NCBI RefSeq assembly: GCF_964656455.1
Contig: NC_135718.1
Coordinates: 126,147,093-126,211,092 of the forward strand
DNA from: Halichoerus grypus
Taxonomy: Eukaryota > Chordata > Mammalia > Carnivora > Phocidae
Direction of reading: 5' to 3'
Length of the DNA: 64,000 nucleotides
Shown: in pieces, positions 44,421 to 55,263 of the stretch
Layout of the letters: every line of letters begins with the position of its first letter
Numbering within the stretch: position 1 is the stretch's first letter
The notes under the pieces: generated by a model
The model's input: the letters and a program-made list of their open reading frames with translations, nothing else
Database searches by the model: none
What the model was told of the DNA's origin: nothing
Translations under genes and position numbers: made by a program

Positions 44421-44519
44421 GGGGCACCCGGCTGGCTCAGTCTGAAGAGCACGCAACTCTTGATCCCGGGGTCATGAGCTTCAGCCCCATGTTGGGTGTA
44501 GAAATTACTTAAAAATAAA
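44421..44519 (+). mobile_element. Short SINEC variant, sense
   Basis: GGGGCACCCGGCTGGCTCAG, 'GCAACTCTTGATCCCGGGGT', 'CATGAGCTTCAGCCCCATGT' and TGGGTGTAGAAATTACTTAA: the about 100-bp SINE without a CT-rich middle. No convincing target-site duplication. Confidence 0.88.
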
Positions 44520-44639
44520 TAGAAGTAAACTAAAACAGATAAATTAAAGATGAAATGTAAGGTAGTACTTGAGGCACAGGTTGAAAGAATGAGCTAAAAT
44601 TATTTGGAGTGGTTGTAATCATTTTTATTATCTACTTGT

Positions 44640-44760
44640 CCCCATAAATACATATACACACACACATACACATACTCATATGTATACACACATACATATC
44701 TTTACATGCATACATATATACATACATATTTACAGATACATAAATACATATACATGAACT
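44640..44760. repeat. CA/TA-rich low-complexity tract
   Basis: Impure CATA/CACA repeats (ACACACACACATACACATAC, then 'CATACATATATACATACATA') over about 120 bp directly before the antisense SINEC at 44803. Confidence 0.85.
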
Positions 44761-44802
44761 TAACATATCCACATTACCATCTTCCATCTCCTTTTTCTTT
44801 TT

Positions 44803-44980
44803 TTTTTTAAGATTTATTTATTTATTTAAGAGAGAGAGAGAGCACGAGCAGGGGGAGGGGCAGCGAGAGAAGCAGACTCCCCGCTGAGCGAAGAGCCCAA
44901 CGCAGGGCTCGATCCCAGGACCCTGAGATACTGACCCAAGGCAAAGTCAGATGCTTAACCGACTGAGCCACACCAGTGCC
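44803..44980 (-). mobile_element. SINEC, antisense, with target-site duplication
   Basis: Read in reverse, the tail is the T-run with TTTATTTATTTATTTAAGAG, then a GA-rich middle, 'GGCTCGATCCCAGGACCCTG' and 'GACTGAGCCACACCAGTGCC'. CTCCTTTTTCTTTTT at 44788-44802 recurs at 44981-44995. It is the first antisense SINEC in the window; all thirteen before it are sense. Confidence 0.95.
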
Positions 44981-44995
44981 CTCCTTTTTCTTTTT

Positions 44996-47900
44996 CATAT
45001 GACCAAAGAACACCAGCATCTGTCTAGCAAATAACTTCAAATCCCTCCCCCCACCCACGCACGAACACAGATAGTCATGAACAATCTACATTAAAGGCAC
45101 AGATACAGCTCCATTCCACTGTTCTCCATTGGGTCCAACCTGACACTGTCACCATCCAAGCCCGTGCTTCACTTTTAGTTCACACGCATAACATCGAGTA
45201 TTCAAAAGGGACATATGGTGTTGTGGAAATATTGATAAGGTCCTTTAACAAAAAACCACAGTAACCTCAAATAGTGGTGAGTAGTGCTATGAAACTCAGA
45301 TCCTCAACATTACTTAGCTTCCACTGTGGTCAAGACCTGAAGAATAATTCTCAGTGTTCTGAGTATCCACATCAACAGTGTGGTGGGAGACCCAGCCACA
45401 ATAATCATCTGTTCTGATAATTATCAGTGTATGCCGTTAGAATCTTCTTCAGGCAAGAGGCCAACATAAATGTAGCAAAGAGAGGAATGAAAAACAATGA
45501 GGATGGAAGAAAAGTGCATCCACCCCAGCCAGGGCAGAAGGAAATTTACAATGACTCCACAGAGAATACTTGACGGAGAAACCAAAAGGTCCCAGAAAAA
45601 AAGATCAATGTACCTACCTCTGAGGGGAACATTTTATACAATTTCACATAAATTTAAGGCAACTGAAACGTCTTGCTGAATTTACAGTAATTGTACTGCA
45701 TCATAATTTTATCGTGTTTTACACTTTTAAATCATGCAATGTTGTAGCACCTTCATTTTTAAAATTAAGAAAGATAACACTAATGTGAATCACATGTGTT
45801 CTTTGAGTTTTCAAAAAATACATGCATGCTTTTCCACTTGACATTAGATTTTCCTTCAGATATTGGAATTTGAACTCACTAAAGAGCAAGGAGTGATGAA
45901 TCTATTTTCCCAAACTGCTCCAACCTCAATGTTACCACCTCTCCCATTCCACATCCACTGATTTCTTAGTTGGGTCAACTTTAGTCTAATTATTTGAGAT
46001 TTGTGACTGCTAGCAATAAGAAAAATAGCATGAATTAAGGGGGCATGAAATGAGTTTTGAAAGAATCTATAAATGAGTCTAATTTCCTAGTGCTCAAACA
46101 AGAAAGAGAAGAACCCCAACACGACCTACCATCTCTAAAAAGACTTATTTTTGCTTCTGTCTTTTGGCAGGGGGTTCTCTTTAAATTCTGAACTTTCTAC
46201 CTTCAAAATGCAGAAGAACACTTTCATGCCTTCTGTTTGCCTCTTATTTTGTAAGAATTATCAAGTTTATCTTTCCTAAGCCCAGATACGAGAAACAAGT
46301 TACTTTGATATTCGGTAGGTTGGTTTTAATTTTTATTTTTTTTACATTCTGGTGTCTATTGGGAAACAACACCATGATAAAAAGGACAAACAGGAAGGAA
46401 CCCCACACCTGACCATAATAAAAAAAGATCTTGGCTTCAAACATCATACAATTGGCTAACCCGTTTTTTTTTTTTTTCCTACGGGCCAACAGCTGCATGA
46501 CTCACTGCTGTATGTTTTGCCTGCCTTCGCACTGAGTGGGTTGATGTAAATAGGAAGTGATGAGGAAAATCAATTTGGGGCAAACACATTTTTTTCAAGG
46601 CTGTAACAGGAAGAGATAGGAAGCCCAGGAAGATACTTGATAGATATTCAACTCTGTAGAAAGGAGGAAGTAGCATGTTGAAGCACGCGGCTAGTTATTT
46701 TGAGTCGTTGAACGGAAATGGGATACAACAGAGAAAGGACGCAGATAGGATGCATTTTGTTGCATAGCAACACAGAGGATGGCTGCCATTGTACATAACT
46801 GAGACCATCTGTCCGTATGAACGACTAAGGAGAAACGGTTGTTTACAACAAAGAAAAAGAAGGAGGTGAATAAAATAAGTCTGCAAAGAATATATGAGGT
46901 TTCATATTCCTTTTTAAAAGCATGTTTTGTAGTAATATAAAAATACTCCTATTAAGATTTAAATACTATTTCAAACAGTTGATTTTAATACATAAAATGT
47001 GATGCCTTATACTACCACCCTGACTTGGCACCACACTCCTTGCTTTGTATCAAGCATGTGCTGCAGAACTATCCAGAAGGGCTTGGAGGGGGTTAGGTTG
47101 GTGCAGTGTGTAGTGTTTGTGAACTTCAGGTGGCACAATTCAGCCCAAAAGTCAATATCCAACAAAAATTAATGGTCAATGGAATCTCCCAGATAGTTAC
47201 ACAAGCAAGACTATACCTGGAAATGATTAGAACTAAGACTTTGCTGTATTTCAGACAGGAAAAGGGGTATCTGATCATAAGGGACCGGAGCACAATACCA
47301 AGGAGGCAGGAAAATGTAAGATCTGGTTCCCAAGGAACAAGCACACTCAGTATCTGCCTGCAAGTTCACCCAGCCTGAACCATGCAGGGGTCTTACTAGT
47401 AATCTCATCACCAACATCCCACAAAGATCCCTCAGGTAGAAGGGATAAGCTAGGGCTGGGTGAACTGACTAGTAAGCACCCCAGCCCACACTGGGACCTT
47501 CTGAATTCTGGGGTTAAAACCTACAGAATTTCAGTAAATGACAGTTTAAAAAAAAAACTAGTGGCCAAATAGCTTAAAGACAAATCAGTGGAGTGGGGGT
47601 GATAAATGGGGAGGGGAGTGAAAATGTTCACCTCCATCGAAGATAAATCTCCTCTCTCCTGTCCTGTGAGTTCCCCCAGAGAACTTCCTGGGGAATAGTT
47701 ATCACAGACCCCTGGCTGAACAGAGAGACATGAAGACACAGCAGAATTTTTTTCTTAGGAAGCCCCTAGTGTAAGTAGGAAAATGTGCAAAGTGGATAAA
47801 TTCTTCCTTTTCGGACAGGAAGTGTTCTCCAGAAATAATATCCAATTTCCTGCTGCCAAAGACTATCAGCCCTTGGCTGATTCTACTTCTATAGAAATGT

Positions 47901-48365
47901 ACTAGCCTGCTTCCTTCCCTCTACCCATGATATGCCCCAAACTTGCCCCTTTCTCCACCCTACAGAACTATCAAGCGACACTTGTCCAGAGACTGTGCAT
48001 CTGTTGCTCTCTTCTTACACTGGTTGGCAGCCATACTCTCATTTTTCTCTTACACAGGGGCATAACTAAGGCGACAAGGATCTGTGCTCACCCACCAGTG
48101 GCACCCCAGGAATTATATCAGGGGAAATCATCATCCCTTCATAGAAACCATCACTTTGGGGGTGCCCAAAAGAGAACGCTACCCCGGCAATATTCTACTT
48201 TGGAGGAGGTATTTATATGATATCCCGTGAGACAGAAAACCTTAAGGAGAATAACAAAGAATTAAAAAGAACATGAGCCAACACTGACTTAGGAAAGGAT
48301 GAGAAGCAGAAGTAAATATTAGTCTATTCCAAGTCTATTCTCCAATTTTACCTTACATTATAGAT
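44996..48365. other. 3.4 kb with no gene or named repeat recognised
   Basis: The longest blank part of the window with 12571-15879. Frames of up to 97 codons (47106-47378, 47927-48220; antisense 46244-46498) show no domain or conserved motif. The CT/GA content around 47000-48200 is higher than in the AT-rich surroundings and could be decayed LTR or single-copy conserved DNA; I cannot tell. A T-run lies at 46464-46478. Confidence 0.5.
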
Positions 48366-48600
48366 GAATACTATGGTTAAGAGCATGGGCTCTGGTGTCA
48401 GAATACTAGGTTTGATTCCAGATTCCCTTCTCTACCAGCCTGATGGCCTTTGGGTTTTCTCATCTGTAAAATGGAAATAATTACACCAAATACCTCATGA
48501 GGTGGTGAGGATTCAGAAAAACAATTCACATGAAGTACGTAGATAATAAACATATACATATATAGTAAGCACTCACTAAATATTAGCAATGACCATTTTG
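48366..48600 (-). repeat. MIR SINE, antisense
   Basis: GGTTAAGAGCATGGGCTCTG, 'TGTCAGAATACTAGGTTTGA', 'TTTTCTCATCTGTAAAATGG', 'CCTCATGAGGTGGTGAGGAT' and AGTAAGCACTCACTAAATAT: almost a full-length antisense MIR. Confidence 0.92.
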
Positions 48601-48772
48601 GGAAACCAATTTTGGCAGATGAAGTTGAGAACCTGAAAAGTTTTAATCTATATAATTAAATGTAATACAGTACATTATATATGTAGATTTCTGCAGAAAA
48701 AAAAAAGTGTGGAAAATAATTTTCCTCACTGAAATATTAGGATATCAAAACCACATGATTTGTGATTTTCTT

Positions 48773-48956
48773 TTTTTAAAAAACTTTTATTCATTTATTT
48801 GAGAGAGAGAGAGAGAGAGCATGAGCAGAGGGGAGAGGGAGAAGCAGGCTCCCCACAAAGCAGGGAGCCTGACGTGGGGCTCCATCCCAGGACCCTGGGA
48901 TCATGACCTGAGCTGAACACAGATGCTTAACTGACTGAGCCACCCAGGCACCCCAA
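48773..48956 (-). mobile_element. SINEC, antisense, with target-site duplication
   Basis: T-rich tail, (GA)n, 'GGGGCTCCATCCCAGGACCC', 'CTGACTGAGCCACCCAGGCA'. TTTGTGATTTTCTT (48759-48772) and CTTGTGATTTTCTT (48957-48970) flank it. Confidence 0.95.
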
Positions 48957-49148
48957 CTTGTGATTTTCTTAATATATATGTTTTTCTTAGTATATATGTT
49001 TATACTGATTAGTGACTATATACTTGTTGGAAATTAAACTTCAATTTTTTTCTACATTTATTCTTAGTTTATTATAACATAGGCATTTCTTTTGATGTGG
49101 ATGCTTACCCAGGAGAACTTGAATCAAGATTTCTTATAGTGTATTAAA

Positions 49149-49330
49149 AGTTTTTTAATTTTATTTATTTATTTGAGAGAGAGAGAGAGAGCATGAGCAG
49201 GGTGAGGGGCAGAGGGAGAAGCAGACACCCTGACGAGCAGGGAGCCCGATGTGGGACTCGGTCCCAGGACCCTGGCATCAGGACCCAAGCCAAAGGCAGA
49301 TGCTAACCGACTGAGCCACCTAGGTGCCCC
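49149..49330 (-). mobile_element. SINEC, antisense, with target-site duplication
   Basis: TTTTATTTATTTATTTGAGA then (GA)n, 'GGGACTCGGTCCCAGGACCC' and 'CCGACTGAGCCACCTAGGTG'. Perfect duplication TAGTGTATTAAA at 49137-49148 and 49331-49342. Confidence 0.96.
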
Positions 49331-49539
49331 TAGTGTATTAAATTTTTAAGCAATGGAATAATTTCAAGTTTTAGTCATATATTTCCTAAATTTAAATATA
49401 TCACAATTTCTCAAGCTCACATGTATAGGCTCTTATTTTTGCCCCATATAGTTTACATTTATATATTATAAAATTCTCATGAAATGGGAAATGTAACTGA
49501 CATACATTTACTCCCAGAGTAATCACAGAAGAATACCTG

Positions 49540-49664
49540 GTACCAGAAGTACAAAGATTAAGCTCGAATGCCAGCTCCACTCCCTGTAGCTGAGAAACAC
49601 TGAGCCTTCTGCTCAACCTCTCAGAGCCTCAGTTTGCCAATTTTTAAAATGGTATAAGAACACA
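49540..49664 (-). repeat. MIR SINE fragment, antisense
   Basis: 'AAGCTCGAATGCCAGCTCCA', CTCAACCTCTCAGAGCCTCA with GTTTGCCAA and TTTTTAAAATGGTATAAGAA are the antisense MIR core. It is cut at its right by the L1 that starts near 49671. Confidence 0.8.
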
Positions 49665-49670
49665 ACTTCA

Positions 49671-50142
49671 TAAACTTATTAAGACTTGTTTCGTGGTCTA
49701 ACATATGATCTATCCTAGAGAATGTTCCTCGTGTGTTTGAGAAGACCGTGTATTCTGTTGCTGTTAGATGAAATGTCTGTAAATGACTGTTAAGTCTACC
49801 GGTCTAACATGTCATTTAAGTCCAATGTTTCCTTATTGATTTTCTATTTGGATGATGTCCATTGTTGAAAGTGGGGTACTGAATTACCCTACTATTATTG
49901 TATTGCTACCTATTCCTTCCTTCATATCTGTTAATATTTGCTTTATATATTTAGGGGCTTCTATGCTGGGTGCATAAACATTTACAAATGTTATATCCTC
50001 TTGTTGGATTGATCCTTTTATCATTATAGGATGACCTTTTTTGTCTCTTGTACAGTCTTTGGCTTAAAGTCTATTTTGTCTGATATAAGTACAGTGACCC
50101 CTGCTTTCTTTTGGTTTCCATTTGCACAGAGTATCATCTTTA
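49671..50142 (-). mobile_element. Inverted 5' segment of an L1 (antisense piece)
   Basis: This piece is antisense L1 ORF2 endonuclease-domain sequence: 'AAGACTTGTTTCGTGGTCTA', ATATGATCTATCCTAGAGAA, GAAAGTGGGGTACTGAATTA, 'GTTGGATTGATCCTTTTATC' and 'AAGTCTATTTTGTCTGATAT'. On the antisense strand it encodes the region just before the endonuclease SDHN motif. The sense L1 that begins right after it (50143, TAATCATATCAAGCATCTTT) carries the next residues (IIPSIFS-like). So the two pieces are neighbours in an intact L1 but opposite in orientation here. Confidence 0.88.
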
Positions 50143-50746
50143 ATCATATCAAGCATCTTTTCCAATCACATTGGTATAAAAATAGAAATTAGTTAAAAGG
50201 ATAAAACTGGAAATTTCACAAGCATGTGAAAATGTTTTTGAACAACCAACGGGTCAAAGAAGAAATCAAAAAAGAAATAAAAAAATATCTTGAGACAAAT
50301 GAAAATGGAAACACAACACACTAAAACTTATGGGATACAGTAAAAGCAGCGTGAAGAGGGAAGTTTATAGTGATACACGCTTACATTAAGAAAAAAGAAA
50401 GATTTCAAACAACTTATCTTTACACCTAAAGGAAACTAGAAAAATAAGAACAAATTAAGCCCAAAATTAGCAGAAGGAAAGAAAAAACAAAGATCAGAGT
50501 GGAAATAAATTAAATAAAGATTAAAAAGACAACAGAAAAGGTCAATGAAACTGAAAGCTATTTTTTTGAAAAGATAAACAAAATACACAAATCTTTAGCT
50601 AGAGTAATCAAGTGCAAAAAAGGACTCAAATAAATAAAATTATAAATGAAAAAGGAGACATTCCAGCAGTTATCACATAAATACAAATGATCATAAGTAC
50701 AACTATGAACACTTATATCTGAAAAATTATATTAAAAAAAAACCCT

Positions 50747-50838
50747 AGGGGCACTGGCCAGCTCAGTAAGTAGAGCATGTAACTCTTAATCTCAGGGTTG
50801 TAAATTCAAGCCTCACGTTGGGCATAGAATTTACTTTT
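50747..50838 (+). mobile_element. Short SINEC variant, sense, inside L1
   Basis: 'GGGGCACTGGCCAGCTCAGT', ATGTAACTCTTAATCTCAGG, 'TGTAAATTCAAGCCTCACGT' and GGCATAGAATTTACTTTTAA. Flanks AAAAAACCCTA and AAAAAGTCCTA are a decayed duplication. It sits within about 20 bp of the L1 internal-deletion joint, but the duplicated flanks show it inserted separately. Confidence 0.85.
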
Positions 50839-51035
50839 AAAAAAAGTCCTAAAGACTCCAACCAAAAAATGTTAGAACTAATAAACAAATTCAGTAAAAT
50901 TGCAGGAAACAAAATCAATATACAAAAATCAGTTGCATTCTATGAATAATCTATCAAAAGAGAAATTAAGAAACAATCCAGTTTATAATAGCATCCAAAA
51001 GAATAAAATACTTAGGGATAAATTTAACCAAAGAG

Positions 51036-51233
51036 GGGTGCCTGGGTGACTCAATCGATAAGCGTCTGCGTTCGGCTCAGGTCATGATCCCAGGGTCCTG
51101 GGATCGAGCCCCGCATCAGGCTCCCTACTCAGTGGGAAGCCTGCTTCTCCCTCTCCCACTCCCCCTGCTTGTGCTCCCTCTCTCCCTGTGTCTCTCTCTG
51201 TCAAATAAATAAATAAAATCTTTAAAAAAAAAA
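51036..51233 (+). mobile_element. SINEC, sense, inside L1
   Basis: GGGTGCCTGGGTGACTCAAT, 'GGGTCCTGGGATCGAGCCCC', 'CTCCCACTCCCCCTGCTTG' class, TGTCAAATAAATAAATAAAA and an A-tail. A short duplication AAAGAGG lies at 51030-51036 and 51236-51242. L1 text continues across it ('AAATTTAACCAAAGAGG' / 'GGTGAAAAATCTATACACTG'). Confidence 0.93.
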
Positions 51234-51516
51234 TTAAAGAGGTGAAAAATCTATACACTGGAAACTTACAATGCTGTTGAAAGAAATTGAAGGAGACACA
51301 AATAAATGGAAACATATTCCATGTTTGTGGATTAAAAGAATTAATATTGTTAAAATGCCCATACTATCCAAAGCAATCTATAGATTCAATACAATTCCTA
51401 TCAAAATTCCAATGCCTTTTTTTTCTCAGAAATAGAACAAACAATCCTAAAATATGTACAGAACCACAAAAAAACCTGAATAGCCAAAGCAATCTTAAGA
51501 AAGAACAAAGCTGGAG

Positions 51517-51729
51517 GGCACCGGGGTAAGCTGAGTTGGTTAAGCATATGACTCTTGGTTTCAGCTCAGGTCATGATCTCATGGGTCGAGAGCTCAAGCC
51601 CTGGGTCAGGCTCCGCACTCAGTGGGGAGTCTGCTTGAGATTCTCTCCCTCTGCCCCTCCCCCCACTCGTGCATGCACACATGCATACACGCTCTCTCTA
51701 AAATAAATAAATCTTTAAAAAAAGAAAAA
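51517..51729 (+). mobile_element. SINEC, sense, inside L1, 20-bp duplication
   Basis: GGCACCGGGGTAAGCTGAGT head, 'ATGACTCTTGGTTTCAGCTC' variant, 'GAGATTCTCTCCCTCTGCCC', a CATGCACACATGCAT patch instead of pure CT, and TAAAATAAATAAATCTTTAA. An unusually long perfect 20-bp duplication (51497-51516 and 51730-51749; starts AAGAAAGAAC) flanks it. Confidence 0.95.
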
Positions 51730-51748
51730 AAGAAAGAACAAAGCTGGA

Positions 51749-51811
51749 GTATCAAGTGTCCTAATTTCAAACTATACCAAAGTATCAAGTGTCCTAATTT
51801 CAAACTATATT
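51749..51811 (+). repeat. 32-bp tandem duplication in L1
   Basis: AGTATCAAGTGTCCTAATTT plus the next 12 bases is repeated once in tandem (51749-51780 and 51781-51811, differing near the end: TACCA versus TATTA). It directly abuts the target duplication of the SINEC at 51517, so it may be a secondary event at the same place. Confidence 0.9.
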
Positions 51812-53395
51812 ACAAAGCTACAGTCATCAAAACAATGTGGTATTGGCTTAAAAACAGATACACAGACCAACAGAACAGAATTGGGAACCCAGAAATAAAC
51901 CACACATATATGGTCAATTAATTTATGATAAAGGAACCAACAATATACAATGGGGAAAGGAAAATCTTCTTAATAAATGACACTGGAAAAACTGGTAAGC
52001 TATATGCAAAAGAATGAAACTGGACTCCTACATCACACACAAAAATCAACTCAAAATGGATTAAACACTTGAACATAAGACCTGAACCCATAGAACTCGT
52101 AAGCAGTATAGAAAAAGGAGAAGAAAATGTAGGCAATAAACTACTTGACATCAATCTTGGAAATGATTTTTTAATTTAACAACAAAAGCAAAAATAAACA
52201 AATGGGACCACATCAAACTAAAAAACTTCTGCACAGCAAAGAAAACCGTCAAAAAATTGAAAAGCCAGCCTTTTTGCAATCATATATCTGATAAGGAGTT
52301 AATATCCAAAATACGTAAGAAATTCATATGACTTAATAGCAAAAAAAAAAAAAAATTCTGATTAAAAAATGGGCAGAAGAACTGAACAGACATTTTTCCA
52401 AAGACCTATAAAAAAGCCAACGGGTACATGAAAATATCCCTAATCACCAGGGAAATGCAAATCAAAACCATGAGATATCACCTCACACCTGTTAGACTGT
52501 TTATCAAAAAGACAAGAGATAACAAGTGTTGTTGAGGATGTGGAGAGAAGGGAACCCTTGTGCATTGTTGGTAGGAATGTAAAGTGGTGCAGCCACTATG
52601 GAAAACAGTATGGAGCCTCCTCAAAAAATTAAAAATAGAACTAGCATATGATCCAGCAATCCCACTACTAAGTACATGTCCAACAGAAATGAAAACAGGA
52701 TCTTGAAGAGATACCTGCACTCCCCTGTTTACAGTGGCATTATTCACTATAGCCAAGATATGGAAACAACTTCAGCACACAGTCAATAGAAGAATGTATA
52801 AAGATGTGATATATGTATATATAATATATAATATTATATATAATAGTAAAGATTAAATACTATTCAGCCATTACAAAGAAGGAAATCCTGTCATTCGTAA
52901 CAACGTGGATGGACATTGAAGGCATTATGCTAAGTGAAATAAGTCAGATGGAGAAAGATAAATACTGTATGATCGTACTTACATGTGGAATCTAAAAAAG
53001 CCAAACTTGTAGAAACAGAGACTAGACTGGTGGTTGCCAGAAACTCGGGGGTGGAGGAAACGGGGAGATACTGGTCAAAGAGTACAAATCTCCAACTATA
53101 CGATGAATAAGTTCTGTGGATCTAATGTTCAATATGATAATTATAGTTCATAATATTGTATTATATACTTGAAAGTTACTAAGAAAGTAGATCTCCAGTG
53201 TTCTCACCACAAAAAAGAAATGGTAATTATTTGATGTGATGAAGGTATTAACTAATGCTATGGTGATAATCATTCTGTAATATATAAGTGTACCAAATCA
53301 ACACGTTGTACACCTAAACTTAAACACCTTAACTAAAACTTTAGTTTTAATTCTATGTCAATTATATCTCAATAAAACTGGGGAGAAAAAAGAAA

Positions 53396-53763
53396 CCCAG
53401 AAGCTCATGCTAATGAAGAACTGTTTTTCCAAACATTTTTCAGAAGAGGAGTGTGTGTCTCTGTTATTCAAATGGACACCTCAAGATATACTTTTATTGG
53501 CCACTCACATGTCAGAAACAAAATAAAATAATTTACTTCTAAGATGCAATGAAAAATTTTTAAATCATTCACGGTCTATATTTACAATTAATTTTGAAGT
53601 ACTTTCTTAAAATATTATCAGTGATGTGCCGTAAACTGAATCCCTGGCAAACATTTCAACATATTGTTAGATGAACTTTGCAAATGAACTGTTTTAATGT
53701 TCCAAAACACACTTCAACATTCCAAAACACACTTCAACAACAAATATAGTAATTCCAAATTAG
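53396..53763. other. Non-coding stretch with a 20-bp tandem duplication
   Basis: No gene. TCCAAAACACACTTCAACA(T) occurs twice in tandem at 53701-53720 and 53721-53739. Confidence 0.8.
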
Positions 53764-53776
53764 TATGCCTCAGGTA

Positions 53777-53888
53777 GGGACACCTAGCTGGCTCAGTCGG
53801 AAGAGTGTGAGACTCTTGATCTCAGGGTCATGAGTTCGAGTTCCGTGTTGGGTGTAGAGATTACTTAAAAAAATAAACTTAAAAAAAA
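53777..53888 (+). mobile_element. Short SINEC variant, sense, with target-site duplication
   Basis: GGGACACCTAGCTGGCTCAG, GTGTGAGACTCTTGATCTCA, 'GGGTCATGAGTTCGAGTTCC' and TGGGTGTAGAGATTACTTAA. Flanks TATGCCTCAGGTA (53764-53776) and TATTCCTCAGGTA (53889-53901), 12 of 13 equal. The B-box-like GAGTTCGAGTTCC is the best kept of the short copies. Confidence 0.95.
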
Positions 53889-53968
53889 TATTCCTCAGGT
53901 ACACAGAACTTAGAATAATAAATATCTGAGTAGCTATATCAGAAGCTTTATATGTTTTGATGATTTTA

Positions 53969-54155
53969 TTTATTTTTTTAAAGATTTTATTTATTTGACA
54001 GAGAGAGAGAGCACAAGTAGGGGGAGCAGCAGATGGAGAGGGAGAAGCAGGCTCCCAAGTGAGCAGGGAGCCCCATACGGGGCTCGATCCCGGAACCCCG
54101 GGATCATGACCCAAGTGAAAGGCAGATGCTGAGCCGAGAGCCACCCAGGCGCCCT
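53969..54155 (-). mobile_element. SINEC, antisense, with target-site duplication
   Basis: 'TTTTAAAGATTTTATTTATT', (GA)n, 'GGGGCTCGATCCCGGAACCC' and 'AGAGCCACCCAGGCGCCC'. Perfect 16-bp duplication TGTTTTGATGATTTTA (53953-53968, 54156-54171). It faces the sense short SINEC 80 bp to its left. Confidence 0.97.
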
Positions 54156-54171
54156 TGTTTTGATGATTTTA

Positions 54172-55249
54172 GCTATAGTAGCAAAATGTCATCATGCTAT
54201 TTGTTTTTCAAAAATAAAATTATTTGCCACATCCTTTTAAAAAAAAGGCTACAACTTCAGAGTATAGAATGTTTAATATAACTTAAATGTTTTGGGATAT
54301 GAAAGTACCTGGCACAAACTAGGCATGCAACAAATGATCATGTCCTTTCATCCTCCAGTTAATAAAAATAACTTTCTTACATCTAATTACTCTAGCAAAT
54401 CCTTAGGTGGTAGGTACTACATCTCATCCTCCAATAAAAGAAATGAAGAAATGAATGAGTAAACTATCTTGATGACTGCCTCTCCCCTGCATGGAGTGGG
54501 AGAATTAGTCTTGGTGAAATCCCACATGACTCTCTATAGTGAATAGGGAACAGGCCACTCCACGTGTCACATGTCATAAGCACTGCATAATCTCAAAGAT
54601 GGGTCTCAGCCAGCAACAATTTTCCCAGCAGCCTTTCAAAGAGTTGGATAAGCTTCTGAAAGTAATCCCCCAAGCCCCTAGCTCACAAGTAATCACTCTC
54701 TCCTTGAACCTTAAGAAGAGAACCGTGGACCTTGACTTGAAAAGCGGTGTGTGTCCCTCAGGTATGACAGTAAGATGTACATTAGTTTCCATGCACTGTT
54801 CCAATCTGTGCTAATCTAAATACATATTTTTGTTTGGAAGTTCCAAAGGATTGTTTGAAAAGTTAGACTCTTTTTCACGTATATTTGAGACTTGCTCGTG
54901 ACAAGCTGTTCGCAAAATACATGATACTTCTAGTTACGTAATTAGCAGCCCAATTTATGTCCACATAACATGTGTTCCCCCATAGGGAAATCGAGGAGAT
55001 TCACACTTGACATTTGCTAAGAATTCTCAACTTTACCATGCACCTTATTCCCGACACCAAGTTATAAAGTAATCTAGGAAAGCTGAATCTATTACATCAC
55101 ATCGGCTAAATATAAAGCTGTGATGGAATTCACTAGTAAACAGAGGATATCTGTAAACATGTTCATTATGCTTCGTTACAGACAGCCATACCCCTACTGC
55201 TCTGAGTAACGCTCTCGATAAGAATATCAAACCTACCTGCTATCACATC
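54172..55249. other. Non-coding stretch, no gene recognised
   Basis: No supported gene. Frames at 54539-54814 (sense, 91 codons) and 54574-54804 (antisense) overlap each other and have no known domain. Bases 54295-54335 look like the tip of an antisense MIR but are too short to be sure. Confidence 0.5.
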
Positions 55250-55263
55250 AAATTTTAGTTACA

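Larger units (their letters stand above)
50143..53395 (+). mobile_element. L1 LINE body, sense, with internal deletion and three SINECs
   Basis: ORF2 sequence runs from the endonuclease end ('GTCAAAGAAGAAATCAAAAA', 'AAAACTTATGGGATACAGTA') to about 50720. It then jumps to the late ORF2 region ('CTAAAGACTCCAACCAAAAA', 'AGTTGCATTCTATGAATAAT'), which removes roughly 1 kb including the reverse transcriptase catalytic core. The remainder runs through 'CTGCACAGCAAAGAAAACCG', 'GAAATGCAAATCAAAACCAT', GCCACTATGGAAAACAGTAT and 'GGACATTGAAGGCATTATGC' to a 3' UTR ending AATTATATCTCAATAAAACT. SINECs at 50747, 51036 and 51517 interrupt it. All frames are broken. Confidence 0.92.

Noticed and set aside
53770..54144. 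124-codon antisense frame
   Set aside because: Made of two SINECs in inverted orientation; SINE heads often give open frames.
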